Below are positions 1 through 10,122 of a DNA stretch of 56,235 nucleotides, piece after piece (within the stretch, counting starts at the first letter, position 1; every line of letters starts with the position of its first letter). The DNA comes from Rhodopseudomonas palustris JSC-3b. Its GTDB lineage: Bacteria; Pseudomonadota; Alphaproteobacteria; Rhizobiales; Xanthobacteraceae. The stretch is taken from NCBI GenBank assembly GCA_000504425.1, contig KI632513.1, positions 3,314,148-3,370,382 of the forward strand, given 5' to 3'. Made by a program: the position numbers and the translations under genes. The notes under the pieces are model-generated. The model was given only the letters and a program-made list of their open reading frames with translations, did not search any database and was not told where the DNA came from.

Positions 1-43
1 ATGACGAGTCAATGGGAGGAGCCGCTAGTATAAGGCCGTCTGG

Positions 44-1078
44 TCAGGCGGCCTTGTTCTTGGGCGTGATCAGCTTGCGGTTGATCAGCGATTCCGCGAT
101 CTGAATCGCGTTGAGCGCCGCGCCCTTGCGCAGATTGTCCGACACGCACCACAGCGACAGCCCGTTCTCCACGGTCGCATCCTCGCGGATGCGGCTGATA
201 TAGGTGGCGTCTTCGCCCGCAGCCTCATAGGGCGTGACGTAACCGCCCGGCTCGTGCTTGTCGATCACCAGGCAGCCCGGCGAGGTGCGCAGGATGTTGC
301 GCGCTTCGTCCGCAGAAATCGGGTTCTCGAACTCGATATTGACCGCCTCGGAATGGCTGACGAACACCGGCACGCGCACGCAGGTCGCGGTCAGCTTGAT
401 TTTGGGATCAAGAATCTTCTTGGTCTCCACCATCATCTTCCATTCTTCCTTGGTGAAGCCGTCTTCCATGAACACGTCGATCTGCGGGATGACGTTGAAG
501 GCGATCCGCTTCGGAAACTTCTTCGATTCGATCTCGCTGACGGTGAACACCGCCTTGGTCTGCGAGAACAGCTCGTCCATCGCGTCCTTGCCGGCGCCGG
601 ACACCGACTGATAGGTGGCGACCACCACGCGCTTGATCACCGCGCGGTCATGCAGCGGCTTCAGCGCCACGACGAGCTGCGCGGTCGAGCAGTTCGGATT
701 GGCGATGATGTTCTTCTTGCTAAAGCCAACCAGCGCGTCGGCATTGACCTCCGGCACGATCAGCGGCACGTCCGGGTCCATGCGCCAGGCCGAGGAATTG
801 TCGATCACCACCGCGCCCTGCGCGCCGATCTTGGGCGACCATTCCTTGGACACGTTGCCGCCGGCCGACATCAGGCAGATATCGACGTCGCTGAAGTCGA
901 AATTTTCGAGCGCCTTCACTTTCAGGGTCTTGTCGCCGAACGACACATCCACGCCCTGCGAGCGGCGCGACGCCACCGCGACCACTTCGTCGGCGGGGAA
1001 TTTCCGCTCGTCCAGGATGTTGAGCATCTCGCGCCCGACATTGCCGGTCGCTCCGACCACCGCGACTTTGTAACCCAT
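44..1078 (-). CDS. asd: aspartate-semialdehyde dehydrogenase
   Basis: Cytosolic NADPH-dependent enzyme that reduces aspartyl phosphate to aspartate semialdehyde, the branch point to lysine/diaminopimelate, threonine and methionine. The 344-residue product has the Rossmann motif GATGNVG near residues 9-15, the catalytic Cys130 in NPNCSTAQL, and the conserved CVRVPVFVSHSE block near residues 233-243 with a candidate catalytic His242. The open frame extends 40 codons upstream to 1198, but that extension is low-complexity. The ATG at 1078 has GGAGAG a few bases upstream and matches the usual N terminus. The stop lies 43 bases from the window edge, so the downstream neighbour is not visible. Confidence 0.97.
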   Translation of the reverse strand: MGYKVAVVGATGNVGREMLNILDERKFPADEVVAVASRRSQGVDVSFGDKTLKVKALENFDFSDVDICLMSAGGNVSKEWSPKIGAQGAVVIDNSSAWRMDPDVPLIVPEVNADALVGFSKKNIIANPNCSTAQLVVALKPLHDRAVIKRVVVATYQSVSGAGKDAMDELFSQTKAVFTVSEIESKKFPKRIAFNVIPQIDVFMEDGFTKEEWKMMVETKKILDPKIKLTATCVRVPVFVSHSEAVNIEFENPISADEARNILRTSPGCLVIDKHEPGGYVTPYEAAGEDATYISRIREDATVENGLSLWCVSDNLRKGAALNAIQIAESLINRKLITPKNKAA

Positions 1079-1196
1079 CGTTGACTCTCCGAAGAAAAAT
1101 GCCGCGCCGTGACGCGGAAAGGGAGCAGGCCGCGCTTCTATGCGACAAGCGCTGGTCTTACAACCTGGTCGCTGTCCCCGCCATCCCGCTTGAGCC

Positions 1197-1547
1197 ATGT
1201 TTTTCCGTTCGATTTCGGCTGTCGCAGGCTCTCAGGGCCGCCCCCCGATCCCTCCGGCGCCGCGCCGTGCTGGCCGCGACTGCGGCGAAGTGCTGCTCAG
1301 GCTGTTGGTGGGTCTTGGCGCCTTGGCGCTGCTGGCGGCGATTGCGCTGTACACCGCCAAACCGTTCGTTGCGCTGCTCGGCTCGGCGGTCGCCGCACCG
1401 CCCGTGATCGCGGGGAGCGAGCCGCAATCATCCGGCAAAACAGTAGGTTATGACGGCCAAACCCCTCTGGGCGCGGACCTCCCGGCACCTCCAGTCAGCA
1501 TTGGGGCCGCCGAGGCGCAGCACCTGAAGCTGCGCGGCAGCCTGTAG
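1197..1547 (+). CDS. possible small membrane protein, function unknown
   Basis: A 116-residue open frame divergent from asd. One hydrophobic segment, roughly residues 33-60 (LLRLLVGLGALALLAAIALY), could span the membrane and is followed by a polar Pro/Gly-rich tail. The region before the hydrophobic segment reads like low-complexity GC-rich sequence, so translation may begin further in, near the GTG at about 1290. No strong ribosome binding site is visible at 1197. I recognise no family. It could be a shadow frame; the membrane-like segment is the only argument for it. Confidence 0.35.
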   Translation: MFFRSISAVAGSQGRPPIPPAPRRAGRDCGEVLLRLLVGLGALALLAAIALYTAKPFVALLGSAVAAPPVIAGSEPQSSGKTVGYDGQTPLGADLPAPPVSIGAAEAQHLKLRGSL

Positions 1548-1798
1548 CCGCCCCCTGGCCGGCATGATCGGCCGCGAGGCGCCAGTTCAGCGCCTAGCCG
1601 GACCGGGTCTGCGCCCAGCCGCCGCGGCAACGCGCTGTTATTTCATGCAACATTCGTCCAGGGAGCGCCATTATGTCAGGCGGTGTGGCTGGTTGGTCCT
1701 TGTGGCGCGGCCGTGACGCTGACTAAAATGGCGAGAATCGATGGGCTAATCGGAACACCCCGGCAGATCAGCCGGCCACCTGCTGCGATGAGGACAAG

Positions 1799-2167
1799 AT
1801 GAGCTTGAAATTCCCTGCTGCGCGGAAACTCGCGGTGCTGCTCGCGGCGGCGGCCGTCATGGCCACGGGCCTTTCCACCGACGCCGATGCTGCCAAGCGC
1901 AAGCGCACCGATCGCGGCAGCGGCTACAGCGTCAACGGCCCGAACGTGTCGTATCAGGCCGGTCCGCGCACCCGCATTTACGTCACCAAGCGGTCCTGGC
2001 TCGACGCCGGCACCGAAGTGCTGCCCGGCGACCGCAAGTTCTCGGATTATGCGTTCCCGCCCGGCCGCTCGTTCGGCCAGGAAAACCTCAACCGCCCGCT
2101 GGATCGCCAGCCGCTCAATCCCTCGGTCGACCTTGGCGGCTATCCGCAGCGCTTCCCGCTGTACTGA
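1799..2167 (+). CDS. secreted small protein, function unknown
   Basis: A 122-residue protein with a clear Sec-type signal peptide: charged MSLKFPAARK start, hydrophobic core LAVLLAAAAVMATG, and cleavage probably after ADA near residue 31. The mature part is basic and then rich in Gly, Pro, Arg and Tyr, with no cysteines or transmembrane helix, so a periplasmic location is likely. GAGGAC lies just upstream of the ATG. It stands alone, with 250 featureless bases before it, and is followed by a strong hairpin terminator shared with the convergent pheT. Probably a conserved hypothetical of this group; no function can be read from the sequence. Confidence 0.75.
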   Translation: MSLKFPAARKLAVLLAAAAVMATGLSTDADAAKRKRTDRGSGYSVNGPNVSYQAGPRTRIYVTKRSWLDAGTEVLPGDRKFSDYAFPPGRSFGQENLNRPLDRQPLNPSVDLGGYPQRFPLY

Positions 2168-2202
2168 GGCTCGCGTGCGCTAACGCACGCACTCCGAAAT
2201 GC

Positions 2203-2231
2203 AAAATGCCCGGCTCGCGCCGGGCATTTTT
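2203..2231. terminator. bidirectional intrinsic terminator
   Basis: A GC-rich inverted repeat (ATGCCCGGC / GCCGGGCAT, loop about 4 bases) flanked by A-run on the left and T-run on the right. It lies between the convergent gene ending at 2167 and pheT ending at 2338, so it can stop transcription from both sides. Confidence 0.8.
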
Positions 2232-2337
2232 GTTGGTGGGCTTTGTTGGTAGGTGCCAATCGTGGGATTGGCACCGACTGACCTGTAGCGGCCCCCTCCC
2301 ACCGATACCAGGGGGAGAAGGCAGACCCGTAAGGCTC

Positions 2338-4767
2338 TTAGCCGCGCAGCACGCCGCCGGTCTTTTTGGTGACCTCGGCCACGATCTTGGCGGCGATTGC
2401 CTCGATCTCCTGGTCGGTCAGGGTCTTTTCGCGCGGCTGAATGGTCACCGCGATCGCCACCGACTTCTTGCCGGGATCGATGCCCTTGCCCTCATAGACG
2501 TCGAACACCGTGGCGGCGGTGATCAGCTTCTTGTCGGCATTTTGCGCCGCGCGCAGCAGATCGCCGGCGAGCACGCCGCGATCGACGATGAACGCGAAGT
2601 CGCGCGACACCGGATGGAACGCGGACAGCTCCAGGGTCGGCTTGGCACGGGTCGGCTTGGCCTTGCCTTCCGGAATCCGGTCCAGGATCACTTCAAACGC
2701 CACCACCGGGCCGTCGGCATGGAGCTGCTCCAGCACGCGCGGATGCAGTTCGCCGAAATAGCCGAGCACGTTCTGCGGCCCGATCTGGATCGCGCCGGAG
2801 CGGCCAGGATGCAGCCAGGACGGCAGCGCCTTGCCGGTGGCGATTTGCAGCGCCTGCATCGGGCAGCCCGCGGCAGCGAGCACCGCAAAGGCATCGGCCT
2901 TGGCGTCGAGCGCGGTCGCAGCCGCGGTGCCGGACCAATGCCGGCCCAGCCCCTGCGCGGAGGCAAAGCCGCGGCGCACGCCGCTCGCGGCCATCATCTG
3001 ATCCTGCGGCTGGTCGCCCTTGAACACCTGGCCGACCTCGAACAACGCCAGATCGGCCAAGCCGCGATCGGCATTGGCCTGAGCGGCGGCGATCAGGCCG
3101 GGCAGCAGGCTCGGCCGCATGTCGGACAGGTCGGACGCGATCGGATTGGCCAGCGCCAATTCGGGCTGGCCGCCGCCAAACGCCTCGGCTTCCGCCTTGG
3201 CGATGAACGACCAGGTCACGGCCTCGACCATGCCGCGCGTCGCCAGCGCGCGCTTGGCGCGGCGGGTGCGGTTCTGCATCAGGGTCAGCACCGGCTTGCG
3301 CGGCGACTCGCCGCGCGCAAACGGCGTCAGCGGTACCTGATCGACGCCGACGATCCGCACGATTTCCTCGACGATGTCGGCCTTGCCGTGCACGTCGCTG
3401 CGCCAGGAAGGCACCGCCACCTTCACGGTGTCGCCCTGGCCGGCCATGCTGAAGCCGAGCCGTTGCAGGATCAGGCGGATTTCCGGCAGCGGCACTTCGA
3501 TGCCGGCCAGCCGCTTCACCTCGGCGAGCGGGAATTCGATGATGCGGTCATCGCCAAAGCGTTGGCCGACCACCACCGCTTCCGACGGCGTGCCGCCGCA
3601 CATCTCCAGCACCAGCTTGGTGGCCAGCTCCAGCCCCGGCACCATGAATGCCGGATCGACGCCGCGCTCAAAGCGATAGCGCGCGTCGGAATTGATGCCG
3701 AGCCGGCGGCCGGTCTGGGCGATGTTGATCTCGTTCCACAGCGCCGATTCGATCAGCACGTCGGTGGTGTCGTCCGAGCAGCCGGAGGCTTCGCCGCCCA
3801 TGATGCCGGCCAGCGATTCCACGCCATGCTCGTCGGCGATCACGCACACGCGCTCATCGAGCGTGTAGCTGCGGCCATCGAGCGCCAGCAGCGTTTCGCC
3901 GGCGCGGGCGCGGCGCACCGTGAGGTCGCCCTTGACCTTGGCGGCGTCGAACACGTGCAGCGGCCGGCCGCGGTCAAACGTCATGTAGTTGGTGATGTCG
4001 ACCAGTGCGTTGATCGGGCGCAGCCCGATCGCGGTCAGGCGCTTTTGCAGCCATTCCGGCGACGGGCCGTTCTTGACGCCCTTCACCAGCCGCAGCGCGA
4101 AGCCCGGGCACAGTTTTTCGTCTTCGACGATCACCTTCACCGGGCACGGGAACTCGCCCTTGACGGCCTTGACCACCGGGTCCTTGAGCTTGCCCATGTC
4201 GGCCGCGGCAAGATCGCGGGCGATGCCGTGCACGCCGGTGCAGTCCTGGCGGTTCGGCGTCAGGTTGATCTCGATCACCGGATCGCCAAGGCCCGCGAAG
4301 GCGGCATAGGGCTCGCCCACCGGCGCATCGGCCGGCAGCTCGATGATGCCGTCATGATCGTTGGAGATTTCCAGCTCGGCGGCCGAGCACAGCATGCCGC
4401 GGCTTTCGACGCCGCGAATGGTGCCGATGCTGAGCGTGATGTTCTTGGCCGGAATATAGGTGCCGGGCGGGGCGAATACGGTGAGCAGGCCGGCGCGGGC
4501 ATTGGGCGCGCCGCATACCACCTGCACCGGCTCGGGTTCACCGGCCGAATTCTTTTGGCCGATATCGACCATGCACACCCGCAGCCGGTCGGCGTTCGGG
4601 TGCTGTTCGGCGGTGATCACCTTGGCAATGACGAACGGCGCCAGCGCCTTGGCCTTGTCCTCAAGGTGCTCGACCTCAAGCCCGATCATGGTGAGCTTGT
4701 CGGCGAGCTTGTCGAGCGACTCGTCGGTGTCGAGGTGATCTTTCAGCCAGGAGAGGGTGAATTTCAT
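2338..4767 (-). CDS. pheT: phenylalanyl-tRNA synthetase beta subunit
   Basis: Large subunit (809 residues, usual length about 800) of the alpha2-beta2 enzyme that charges tRNA-Phe. Visible parts: N-terminal [24 protein letters not shown], an EMAP/OB tRNA-binding fold from about residue 40 ([20 protein letters not shown]), the B3/B4 editing region in the middle (GIMGGEASG), the B5 segment, and the C-terminal anticodon-binding FDX-ACB domain ([16 protein letters not shown] ... [18 protein letters not shown]). Its ATG overlaps the pheS stop in an ATGA junction, indicating translational coupling that helps equal subunit output. Confidence 0.98.
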   Translation of the reverse strand: MKFTLSWLKDHLDTDESLDKLADKLTMIGLEVEHLEDKAKALAPFVIAKVITAEQHPNADRLRVCMVDIGQKNSAGEPEPVQVVCGAPNARAGLLTVFAPPGTYIPAKNITLSIGTIRGVESRGMLCSAAELEISNDHDGIIELPADAPVGEPYAAFAGLGDPVIEINLTPNRQDCTGVHGIARDLAAADMGKLKDPVVKAVKGEFPCPVKVIVEDEKLCPGFALRLVKGVKNGPSPEWLQKRLTAIGLRPINALVDITNYMTFDRGRPLHVFDAAKVKGDLTVRRARAGETLLALDGRSYTLDERVCVIADEHGVESLAGIMGGEASGCSDDTTDVLIESALWNEINIAQTGRRLGINSDARYRFERGVDPAFMVPGLELATKLVLEMCGGTPSEAVVVGQRFGDDRIIEFPLAEVKRLAGIEVPLPEIRLILQRLGFSMAGQGDTVKVAVPSWRSDVHGKADIVEEIVRIVGVDQVPLTPFARGESPRKPVLTLMQNRTRRAKRALATRGMVEAVTWSFIAKAEAEAFGGGQPELALANPIASDLSDMRPSLLPGLIAAAQANADRGLADLALFEVGQVFKGDQPQDQMMAASGVRRGFASAQGLGRHWSGTAAATALDAKADAFAVLAAAGCPMQALQIATGKALPSWLHPGRSGAIQIGPQNVLGYFGELHPRVLEQLHADGPVVAFEVILDRIPEGKAKPTRAKPTLELSAFHPVSRDFAFIVDRGVLAGDLLRAAQNADKKLITAATVFDVYEGKGIDPGKKSVAIAVTIQPREKTLTDQEIEAIAAKIVAEVTKKTGGVLRG

Positions 4768-5846
4768 GATGACAGGCCCCCAGCCAGCGTCGGGATGTCG
4801 AGCGGCTTGAAGCCGTAGTGATTGAGCCAGCGTGCGTCGGCTTCAAAGAGCTGCCGCAGGTCGGCCATGCCGTATTTCAGCATCGCGATCCGGTCGATGC
4901 CCATGCCCCAGGCAAAGCCCTGATAGACTTCGGGATCGATGTCGCAGGCGCGCAGCACATTGGGATGCACCATGCCGCAGCCGAGGATTTCCAGCCAATC
5001 CTCGCCTTCGCCGAACCGGATCTCGCCCTTGTCGCGGCGGCACTGGATATCGACTTCCAGCGACGGTTCGGTGAACGGGAAGAACGACGGCCGGAACCGC
5101 ATGTTGATGTTGTCGACCTCGAAGAACGCCTTGCAGAACTCGGCCAAAATCCATTTCAGGTGGCCAAGATGGCTACCCTTGTCGATCACCAGGCCCTCGA
5201 CCTGGTGGAACATCGGCGTGTGGGTCTGATCGGAGTCGCTGCGATAGGTGCGGCCCGGGCAGATCACCCGGATCGGCGGCTTCTGGCTCAGCATGGTGCG
5301 CACCTGCACCGGCGAGGTGTGAGTGCGCAGCAACAGGCGCGAGCCGTCATCCTTCGCATTGAAATAGAAGGTGTCGTGCATCTCGCGGGCCGGATGGCCC
5401 TCGGGGAAGTTCAGCCGGGTAAAATTGTTGTCGTCGGTCTCGATGTCCGGACCTTCGGCGATCGCAAAGCCCATATCGGCGAAGATCGCGGTCAGTTCGT
5501 CCCACACCTGGCTGAGCGGGTGAATGCGGCCCTGCTCGGCGGCGCTGTCGCGCAGCGGCAGCGTGACGTCGATGGTTTCGGACGCGAGCCGCGCTTCCAG
5601 CGCCGCGGTTTTCAGCACCTCGCGGCGGGCGGCGAGCGCGCTGGTCACCTGCTCCTTGGCGAGATTGATGGCAGCGCCTTCGGTCTTGCGCTGCTCCGGC
5701 TCCATCTTGCCGAGCGTGGCCAGCAGGGCGGAAATCGAGCCCTTCTTGCCGAGCGCAGCAACACGCACCGCTTCCAGCGCCGCTTCATCGGCCGCAGCGG
5801 CGATATCGGCGAGAATCTGGGTCTGCAGAGATTCGAGATTGGACAT
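4764..5846 (-). CDS. pheS: phenylalanyl-tRNA synthetase alpha subunit
   Basis: Catalytic subunit of phenylalanyl-tRNA synthetase, class II aminoacyl-tRNA synthetase, 360 residues. An N-terminal coiled-coil of about 90 residues precedes the catalytic core, which shows the motif 2 region ([10 protein letters not shown] and [17 protein letters not shown]) and the motif 3 region ([16 protein letters not shown], then [16 protein letters not shown]). pheT follows with a 4-base overlap. A 189-base gap separates pheS from rplT upstream and holds GC-rich hairpins but no obvious promoter, so it may belong to the same transcript as the ribosomal genes. Confidence 0.98.
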   Translation of the reverse strand: MSNLESLQTQILADIAAAADEAALEAVRVAALGKKGSISALLATLGKMEPEQRKTEGAAINLAKEQVTSALAARREVLKTAALEARLASETIDVTLPLRDSAAEQGRIHPLSQVWDELTAIFADMGFAIAEGPDIETDDNNFTRLNFPEGHPAREMHDTFYFNAKDDGSRLLLRTHTSPVQVRTMLSQKPPIRVICPGRTYRSDSDQTHTPMFHQVEGLVIDKGSHLGHLKWILAEFCKAFFEVDNINMRFRPSFFPFTEPSLEVDIQCRRDKGEIRFGEGEDWLEILGCGMVHPNVLRACDIDPEVYQGFAWGMGIDRIAMLKYGMADLRQLFEADARWLNHYGFKPLDIPTLAGGLSS

Positions 5847-6003
5847 GAAACGCCCCGGTCTCCCACGTCCCGTAACGGGATGAGCGCAGCGTCTGCGCTG
5901 CAGGTGGGTGTGAAACGGAATCGTGGGGCGTACTTACGTCAGTCGGCAGGACACCCCACCCCGAACGTTGCGCAGCGGCGCGGGCGCCGCTGCAGCCGTT
6001 CGA

Positions 6004-6026
6004 CCCTCTCTCGGTGCGAGAGAGGG
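6004..6026 (-). terminator. hairpin after rplT (terminator or attenuator)
   Basis: A perfect 10-bp inverted repeat (CCCTCTCTCG / CGAGAGAGGG) with a 3-base loop, just past the rplT stop. There is no clear T-run on the minus strand, so intrinsic termination is uncertain. It could instead be an RNA-processing or repeat-derived structure between rplT and pheS. Confidence 0.35.
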
Positions 6027-6035
6027 GACACGGAC

Positions 6036-6395
6036 TTAGGCCGCGAGCGCGGCCTTGGCCTTCTCGGCGATCGCCTGGAACGCCGCGGGCTCACGGATCG
6101 CCAGATCCGACAGCACCTTGCGGTCAACGATCACGCCGGACTTGGCGAGGCCGTTGATGAACGCGCTGTAGGTCATGCCGAACGGACGGACCGCGGCATT
6201 GATGCGCTGGATCCACAGCGCACGGAACGTGCGCTTCTTCCGCTTGCGGTCGCGGAAGGCGTATTGACCCGCCTTGTCAACCGCGGCCTTGGCGGCGCGG
6301 ATGGTATTCTTGCGGCGGCCGGAAAAGCCCTTGGCTGCCTTGTAGACCTTCTTGTGCTTGGCGTGAGCCGTCACACCGCGTTTCACGCGCGCCAT
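6036..6395 (-). CDS. rplT: 50S ribosomal protein L20
   Basis: Early-assembly protein of the large ribosomal subunit that binds 23S rRNA. The 119-residue product starts [17 protein letters not shown] and contains the typical [17 protein letters not shown] and [17 protein letters not shown] blocks; length and sequence are standard. GGAGAT precedes the ATG at good spacing. It follows rpmI in the universal infC-rpmI-rplT order. In other bacteria L20 represses its own operon by binding leader RNA; no such structure is demonstrable here. Confidence 0.98.
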   Translation of the reverse strand: MARVKRGVTAHAKHKKVYKAAKGFSGRRKNTIRAAKAAVDKAGQYAFRDRKRKKRTFRALWIQRINAAVRPFGMTYSAFINGLAKSGVIVDRKVLSDLAIREPAAFQAIAEKAKAALAA

Positions 6396-6481
6396 GACTG
6401 ATCTCCTTCATCTGATTTGTTGGATGCTAGCCGCGCGGGCGCGGCCCGATGAGGTCGCCGCTCAGGGAGCGGCTGGAACGG

Positions 6482-6682
6482 TCAGGCGTTCGGCAGGAAA
6501 TACTGCTTGATGTTCTCGCCGTCGGTCTTGAACATGATGCGGGTGCCGCGCAGCTGACGAATCTGCTTCTTGGTCCGCTTGATCATGCCGTGGCGCTTGC
6601 CGGCATGGGCCGAAACCACTTTGCCGGTGCCGGTCACCTTGAATCGCTTCTTGGCGCCCGATTTCGTCTTCAACTTGGGCAT
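6482..6682 (-). CDS. rpmI: 50S ribosomal protein L35
   Basis: Small basic large-subunit protein, 66 residues, starting [20 protein letters not shown] and ending in the usual [15 protein letters not shown] sits just upstream of the ATG. The 86-base gap to rplT is short enough for a shared transcript. About 375 bases separate it from infC, and that gap contains a terminator close to infC (6985-7024). rpmI-rplT therefore probably has its own promoter between about 6700 and 6980, although I cannot pick out clean -35/-10 boxes there. Confidence 0.97.
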   Translation of the reverse strand: MPKLKTKSGAKKRFKVTGTGKVVSAHAGKRHGMIKRTKKQIRQLRGTRIMFKTDGENIKQYFLPNA

Positions 6683-6984
6683 TTTGCTCTCCTGAATGGC
6701 CGCGCACAGGTCCCGCCCGGAGGGGCGGCTGGTCGGCTGAATGCTCGCTAGAGCGTTGGTGTGCTTGCCTGTTCTCGGATGTGAACAGCTCGCACGGGGT
6801 CATCGACACGGCAGCCCTTGATCAGCCGGGCGATGAAGGTTGGGCTTATGACAGAGCTGTGCCGGCTTGGCAACGGCTAACCGGCTGCCACAGCAGCGGT
6901 TGGTGCCGATTCAAAGGGCCGTCCCGACAGGCTGTCCGCCGACGGCTTCCCCGAAGCCAGCGTCGGTCGAAATGTTAACGAATC

Positions 6985-7024
6985 AAAAACCATACGGCCC
7001 GCCAGGTGTCTGACGGGCCGTATT
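6985..7024 (-). terminator. intrinsic terminator of infC
   Basis: On the minus strand an inverted repeat ATACGGCCCG / CGGGCCGTAT with a loop of about 12 bases is followed by GGTTTTTGATT. It starts about 35 bases past the infC stop and separates infC from rpmI transcriptionally. Confidence 0.8.
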
Positions 7025-7057
7025 GGCCGAACGGAGAATTTGGCGGCGGAACGAGGC

Positions 7058-7597
7058 TCAGCGCGGCGCCAGCACCATCACCACCTGGCGGCCTTCGAAG
7101 CGGGCGTCCTGCTCGACCTTGGCGTATTCCGCCACGTCGCTCTTGACCTTCTCCAACAACTTGGTGCCGATGTCCTGGTGCGCCATTTCGCGGCCCCGGT
7201 AGCGCAAGGTGATCTTCACCTTATCGCCTTCCTCGAAGAACCGCTGCATCGCCCTCATCTTCACGTTGTAATCGTGATCATCGATCATCGGGCGGAGCTT
7301 GACCTCCTTGATCTCGACGATCTTCTGCTTCTTGCGAGCTTCGGCGGCCTTCTTTTGCGCCGAATACTTGAACTTCCCGTAGTCCATGATCTTGCAGACG
7401 GGAGGCGAAGTGTTCGGCGAAATCTCGACCAGATCCAGTCCGACCTCGGCAGCCATCTTGATGGCGACGATCGTTTCGATCTTGCCATGGTTGACGCCAT
7501 TCTGGTCGATCAGCTGAATCTCGTGATTGCGGATCTCATCGTTGGTGCGCGGCCCATCCTTGGCGACGGTGGGCGGGGCTCTGTTGGGACGGCGAAT
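7058..7597 (-). CDS. infC: translation initiation factor IF-3 (ATT start codon)
   Basis: IF-3 binds the 30S subunit and rejects non-canonical start codons. The first conventional start in frame is the ATG at 7456, which would give only 132 residues and lose most of the N-terminal domain. Reading on upstream gives an intact N terminus: 47 more codons, [19 protein letters not shown] and then the family block [15 protein letters not shown]. They begin at an ATT codon (7595-7597) with GGAGAG at 7604-7609, six bases away. The resulting 179 residues is the normal length. An AUU start on infC is the known autoregulatory device: IF-3 discriminates against its own start codon. I therefore place the start at 7597. 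Confidence 0.93.
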   Translation of the reverse strand: MRRPNRAPPTVAKDGPRTNDEIRNHEIQLIDQNGVNHGKIETIVAIKMAAEVGLDLVEISPNTSPPVCKIMDYGKFKYSAQKKAAEARKKQKIVEIKEVKLRPMIDDHDYNVKMRAMQRFFEEGDKVKITLRYRGREMAHQDIGTKLLEKVKSDVAEYAKVEQDARFEGRQVVMVLAPR

Positions 7598-7953
7598 GGG
7601 TATCTCTCCAATATTGTGAACGAAGTCGGCGAATGATCAGGCCTGTTTTGCGGCTTGGGATCAAATTCCGTGCTCGGCTTCAAGCCCGGGCACATCCGGA
7701 CGCAAACCGCAATCCATTGACTGACCAGTTAGCAGTGTGACGGAAACTGCCTGCTACGGCAAGCGAACCCGTACAGAAGCGCGTCAAAACCATCGTCTAA
7801 GAGGATTTCCAGCAACGCCGGGCGGCCCAAATGCGCGAAACTACCAGCAACAAGCCGCCATCAGCCGAGAGGTTCCGCTCGCTGGCCGGGATCGCGGATC
7901 GGGCGGTTGACGGCCGCGGGCTGGCGCCGCACACAACGGCGGAGAGGTGAACC

Positions 7954-8757
7954 ATGACGATCGCAGAGCAACAACCGTCCGCCGGCGCGCCGGCTTTCAT
8001 TGACGTTGGCACGGGTGATGAGGCCCGCCGCATCGCGGTGCGTGCCCGCAGCGGCAAGAGCCCGGGGCTGTTCTGGCTCGGCGGCTTTGCGTCCGACATG
8101 AGCGGCACCAAGGCGGTGGCGATCGATGGCTTTGCCGCCGAAGCCGGCCGGGCCTGCGTGCGCTTCGATTATTCCGGCCATGGCGAATCCGGTGGCCGCT
8201 TTGTCGACGGCACCATTTCGCGCTGGCTGGAAGAAGCGCTGGCGGTGTTTGCGGCTCATTGCGAGGGCCCGCAGATCGTGCTCGGCTCGTCGATGGGCGG
8301 CTGGATGGCGCTGCTGCTGGCGCGCGAACTGGCCCGCCATCCCGAGCGCTATCGCGGCCGGCTGGCGGCGCTGATCCTGATCGCGCCGGCGCCGGATTTC
8401 ACCGAAGCGCTGATGTGGCAGAACTTTTCGCCGGAAATCCGCGCCGAGATCGAGAGCAAGGGCCAGTGGGCGCAGCCCTCGGCCTATGGCGAGGCCTATC
8501 CGATTACCAAGAAGCTGATCGAGGATGGCCGCAACCATCTGCTGCTCGGCGGCGCGATCGAAATCGGCTGCCCGGTGCGGATTCTGCAAGGCGCCAAGGA
8601 TGAAGACGTGCCGTGGCGCCATGCGTTCGCGCTGACCGATCGGCTGCCCTGCGACGACGTGGTGCTGACCCTGATCCAGGACGGCGACCATCGCCTGAGC
8701 CGGCCGCAGGACATCGCCCGGCTGATCGCGACGCTGAAGGAATTTTGCAGAGACTAG
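7954..8757 (+). CDS. alpha/beta hydrolase
   Basis: A 267-residue serine hydrolase of the alpha/beta fold. The nucleophile elbow is GSSMGGW with Ser113; the acid is probably Asp217 in GAKDEDVP, and the base is His247 in DGDHRLS. The early block WLGGFASDMSGTKA followed by FDYSGHGESGG resembles the bacterial homologues of ABHD10-type acyl-protein thioesterases/esterases, so a thioesterase or carboxylesterase activity is likely, but the substrate is unknown. There is no signal peptide, so it is cytosolic. GGAGAGG lies a few bases before the ATG. The 356 bases between infC and this gene must contain both divergent promoters; I see no clear operator. Confidence 0.85.
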   Translation: MTIAEQQPSAGAPAFIDVGTGDEARRIAVRARSGKSPGLFWLGGFASDMSGTKAVAIDGFAAEAGRACVRFDYSGHGESGGRFVDGTISRWLEEALAVFAAHCEGPQIVLGSSMGGWMALLLARELARHPERYRGRLAALILIAPAPDFTEALMWQNFSPEIRAEIESKGQWAQPSAYGEAYPITKKLIEDGRNHLLLGGAIEIGCPVRILQGAKDEDVPWRHAFALTDRLPCDDVVLTLIQDGDHRLSRPQDIARLIATLKEFCRD

Positions 8758-8758
8758 T

Positions 8759-8902
8759 ACCATCGGGTCGTATCAATGACCGTCATGCCCGCGCTTGTCG
8801 CGGGTATCCACGTCTTAAAATCGCTGCAAGATCAGAGACGTGGATGGCCGGGACGAGCCCGGCCATGACGTGCGGATCGGTTGGTATCAATCGCCGTTGG
8901 TA
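8759..8902 (-). repeat. three-hairpin dispersed repeat, copy A (inverted)
   Basis: Reverse-oriented copy of an approximately 145-bp element. In the forward sense it reads GATACCAACGGCGATTG, then hairpin 1 (ATGGCCGGG/CCCGGCCAT), hairpin 2 (CCACGTCTT/AAGACGTGG type), hairpin 3 (ATACCCGCG/CGCGGGTAT), ending near ACGACCCGATGG. Its outer end overlaps the last codons and stop of queG. Confidence 0.85.
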
Positions 8903-10122
8903 CAAGCGGAGGCTGGGGGCGCTGCCGGCGCGGTCCTGTCCGGCTTGGACGCGGCCGCGAGCCGCCATTCCTGCAAGACGCTGTCATCGCTTTCGCAGCC
9001 GACGCGAGCGGCCGCCAGCGCGGCGAACTCCTCGGGCGGCAATAGCCGTGACAGCGCCCACACCGCGGCGCCGCGAATCATCGGCTCCGGATCCTGGAGC
9101 CGCGACCTGGCGCTGGCGACCAGTTCCGCTGAGCCGGAATTGCCGATCGCGATCAGTACATTGCGGATGAAACGGGCCTGGCCGATGCGCTTGATCGGCG
9201 ATTTGCTGAACAGCGCGCGAAAGGCTGGATCATCGAGCGTCACCAGTTCGGCCAGCGTCGGGGCGCGCAGCGCCTCGCGCGCCGCCAGCTTCGCCTCGCG
9301 GCCCACTTCCGCGAATTTGTTCCAGGGGCACGCGGCCAGGCAATCGTCGCAGCCATAGATGCGGTTGCCGAGCAGCGGCCGCAGTTCGGGGGCGATCGGG
9401 CCCTTGTGCTCGATGGTCAGGTAGGAGACGCAGCGCCTGGCATCGAGCTGATAGGGCGCCGGAAACGCCCCCGTCGGGCAGGCGTCGAGGCAGGCGCGGC
9501 ACGAGCCGCAGCGCCCATCCATGCCGGCATCGCGCGGCAATTCCAGCGTGGTGAAGATCGCGCCGAGCAGCAGCCAGGAGCCGCGATCGCGCGACACCAG
9601 ATTGGTGTGCTTGCCCTGCCAGCCTAATCCTGCGGCCTGCGCCAGCGGCTTTTCCATCACCGGCGCGGTGTCGACGAACACTTTGACGTCGCCGCCGGCC
9701 TGCGCGATCAGCCAGCGCGCCAGCGTCTTCAGCCGCGGCTTGATCAGGTCGTGATAATCGTCGCCCTTCGCATAGACCGAGATCGCGCCGCGCTCGCGCT
9801 GCTGCAGCAGCGGCCGCGGATCGACATCCGGGCCGTAATTCATGCCGAGCATGATGATCGAGCGCACCTCCGGCCACAGTACGCGCGGGTCGGCGCGGCG
9901 GTCGCGATGGGCGGCCAGCCACTCCATGGTGCCGTGGGCGCCGGATTGCAGAAACGCTTCAAGCCGCGCGGCGGCAAACGGGATGGCGTCGGGTGCGACG
10001 ATCCCGAAGGCATCAAAGCCAAGCGCGCGCGCCTGCTCGGCCAGTTGCGGGCTAAAATCGTTGGGACGTGTCAGAAGTCGAGGTCCACATAGGTCCGCGA
10101 CGCCGGCACCCCGGCCAGCCAT
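8887..10122 (-). CDS. queG: epoxyqueuosine reductase
   Basis: Cobalamin- and iron-sulfur-dependent enzyme that performs the last step of queuosine synthesis, epoxyqueuosine to queuosine, in the wobble base of tRNA. Two ferredoxin-like clusters are visible ([16 protein letters not shown] and [13 protein letters not shown]), after the typical MEWLAAH and [18 protein letters not shown] blocks; a HEAT-like tail follows. The start is uncertain. The ATG at 10122 gives 411 residues and overlaps fzlA by 52 bases. Homology suggests translation begins nearer [10 protein letters not shown], where only a CTG at 10074 is in frame, overlapping the fzlA stop. The last residues (ACTNGD) and the stop are encoded by the dispersed repeat at 8759-8902. 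B12 uptake genes lie elsewhere in this window. Confidence 0.92.
   Translation of the reverse strand: MAGRGAGVADLCGPRLLTRPNDFSPQLAEQARALGFDAFGIVAPDAIPFAAARLEAFLQSGAHGTMEWLAAHRDRRADPRVLWPEVRSIIMLGMNYGPDVDPRPLLQQRERGAISVYAKGDDYHDLIKPRLKTLARWLIAQAGGDVKVFVDTAPVMEKPLAQAAGLGWQGKHTNLVSRDRGSWLLLGAIFTTLELPRDAGMDGRCGSCRACLDACPTGAFPAPYQLDARRCVSYLTIEHKGPIAPELRPLLGNRIYGCDDCLAACPWNKFAEVGREAKLAAREALRAPTLAELVTLDDPAFRALFSKSPIKRIGQARFIRNVLIAIGNSGSAELVASARSRLQDPEPMIRGAAVWALSRLLPPEEFAALAAARVGCESDDSVLQEWRLAAASKPDRTAPAAPPASACTNGD

Noticed and set aside
2206-4818. 870-codon open frame on the plus strand
   Set aside because: Antisense to pheT/pheS; it arises from GC-rich codon bias, and its product is a His/Arg/Gln/Gly-rich pattern with no family signature.
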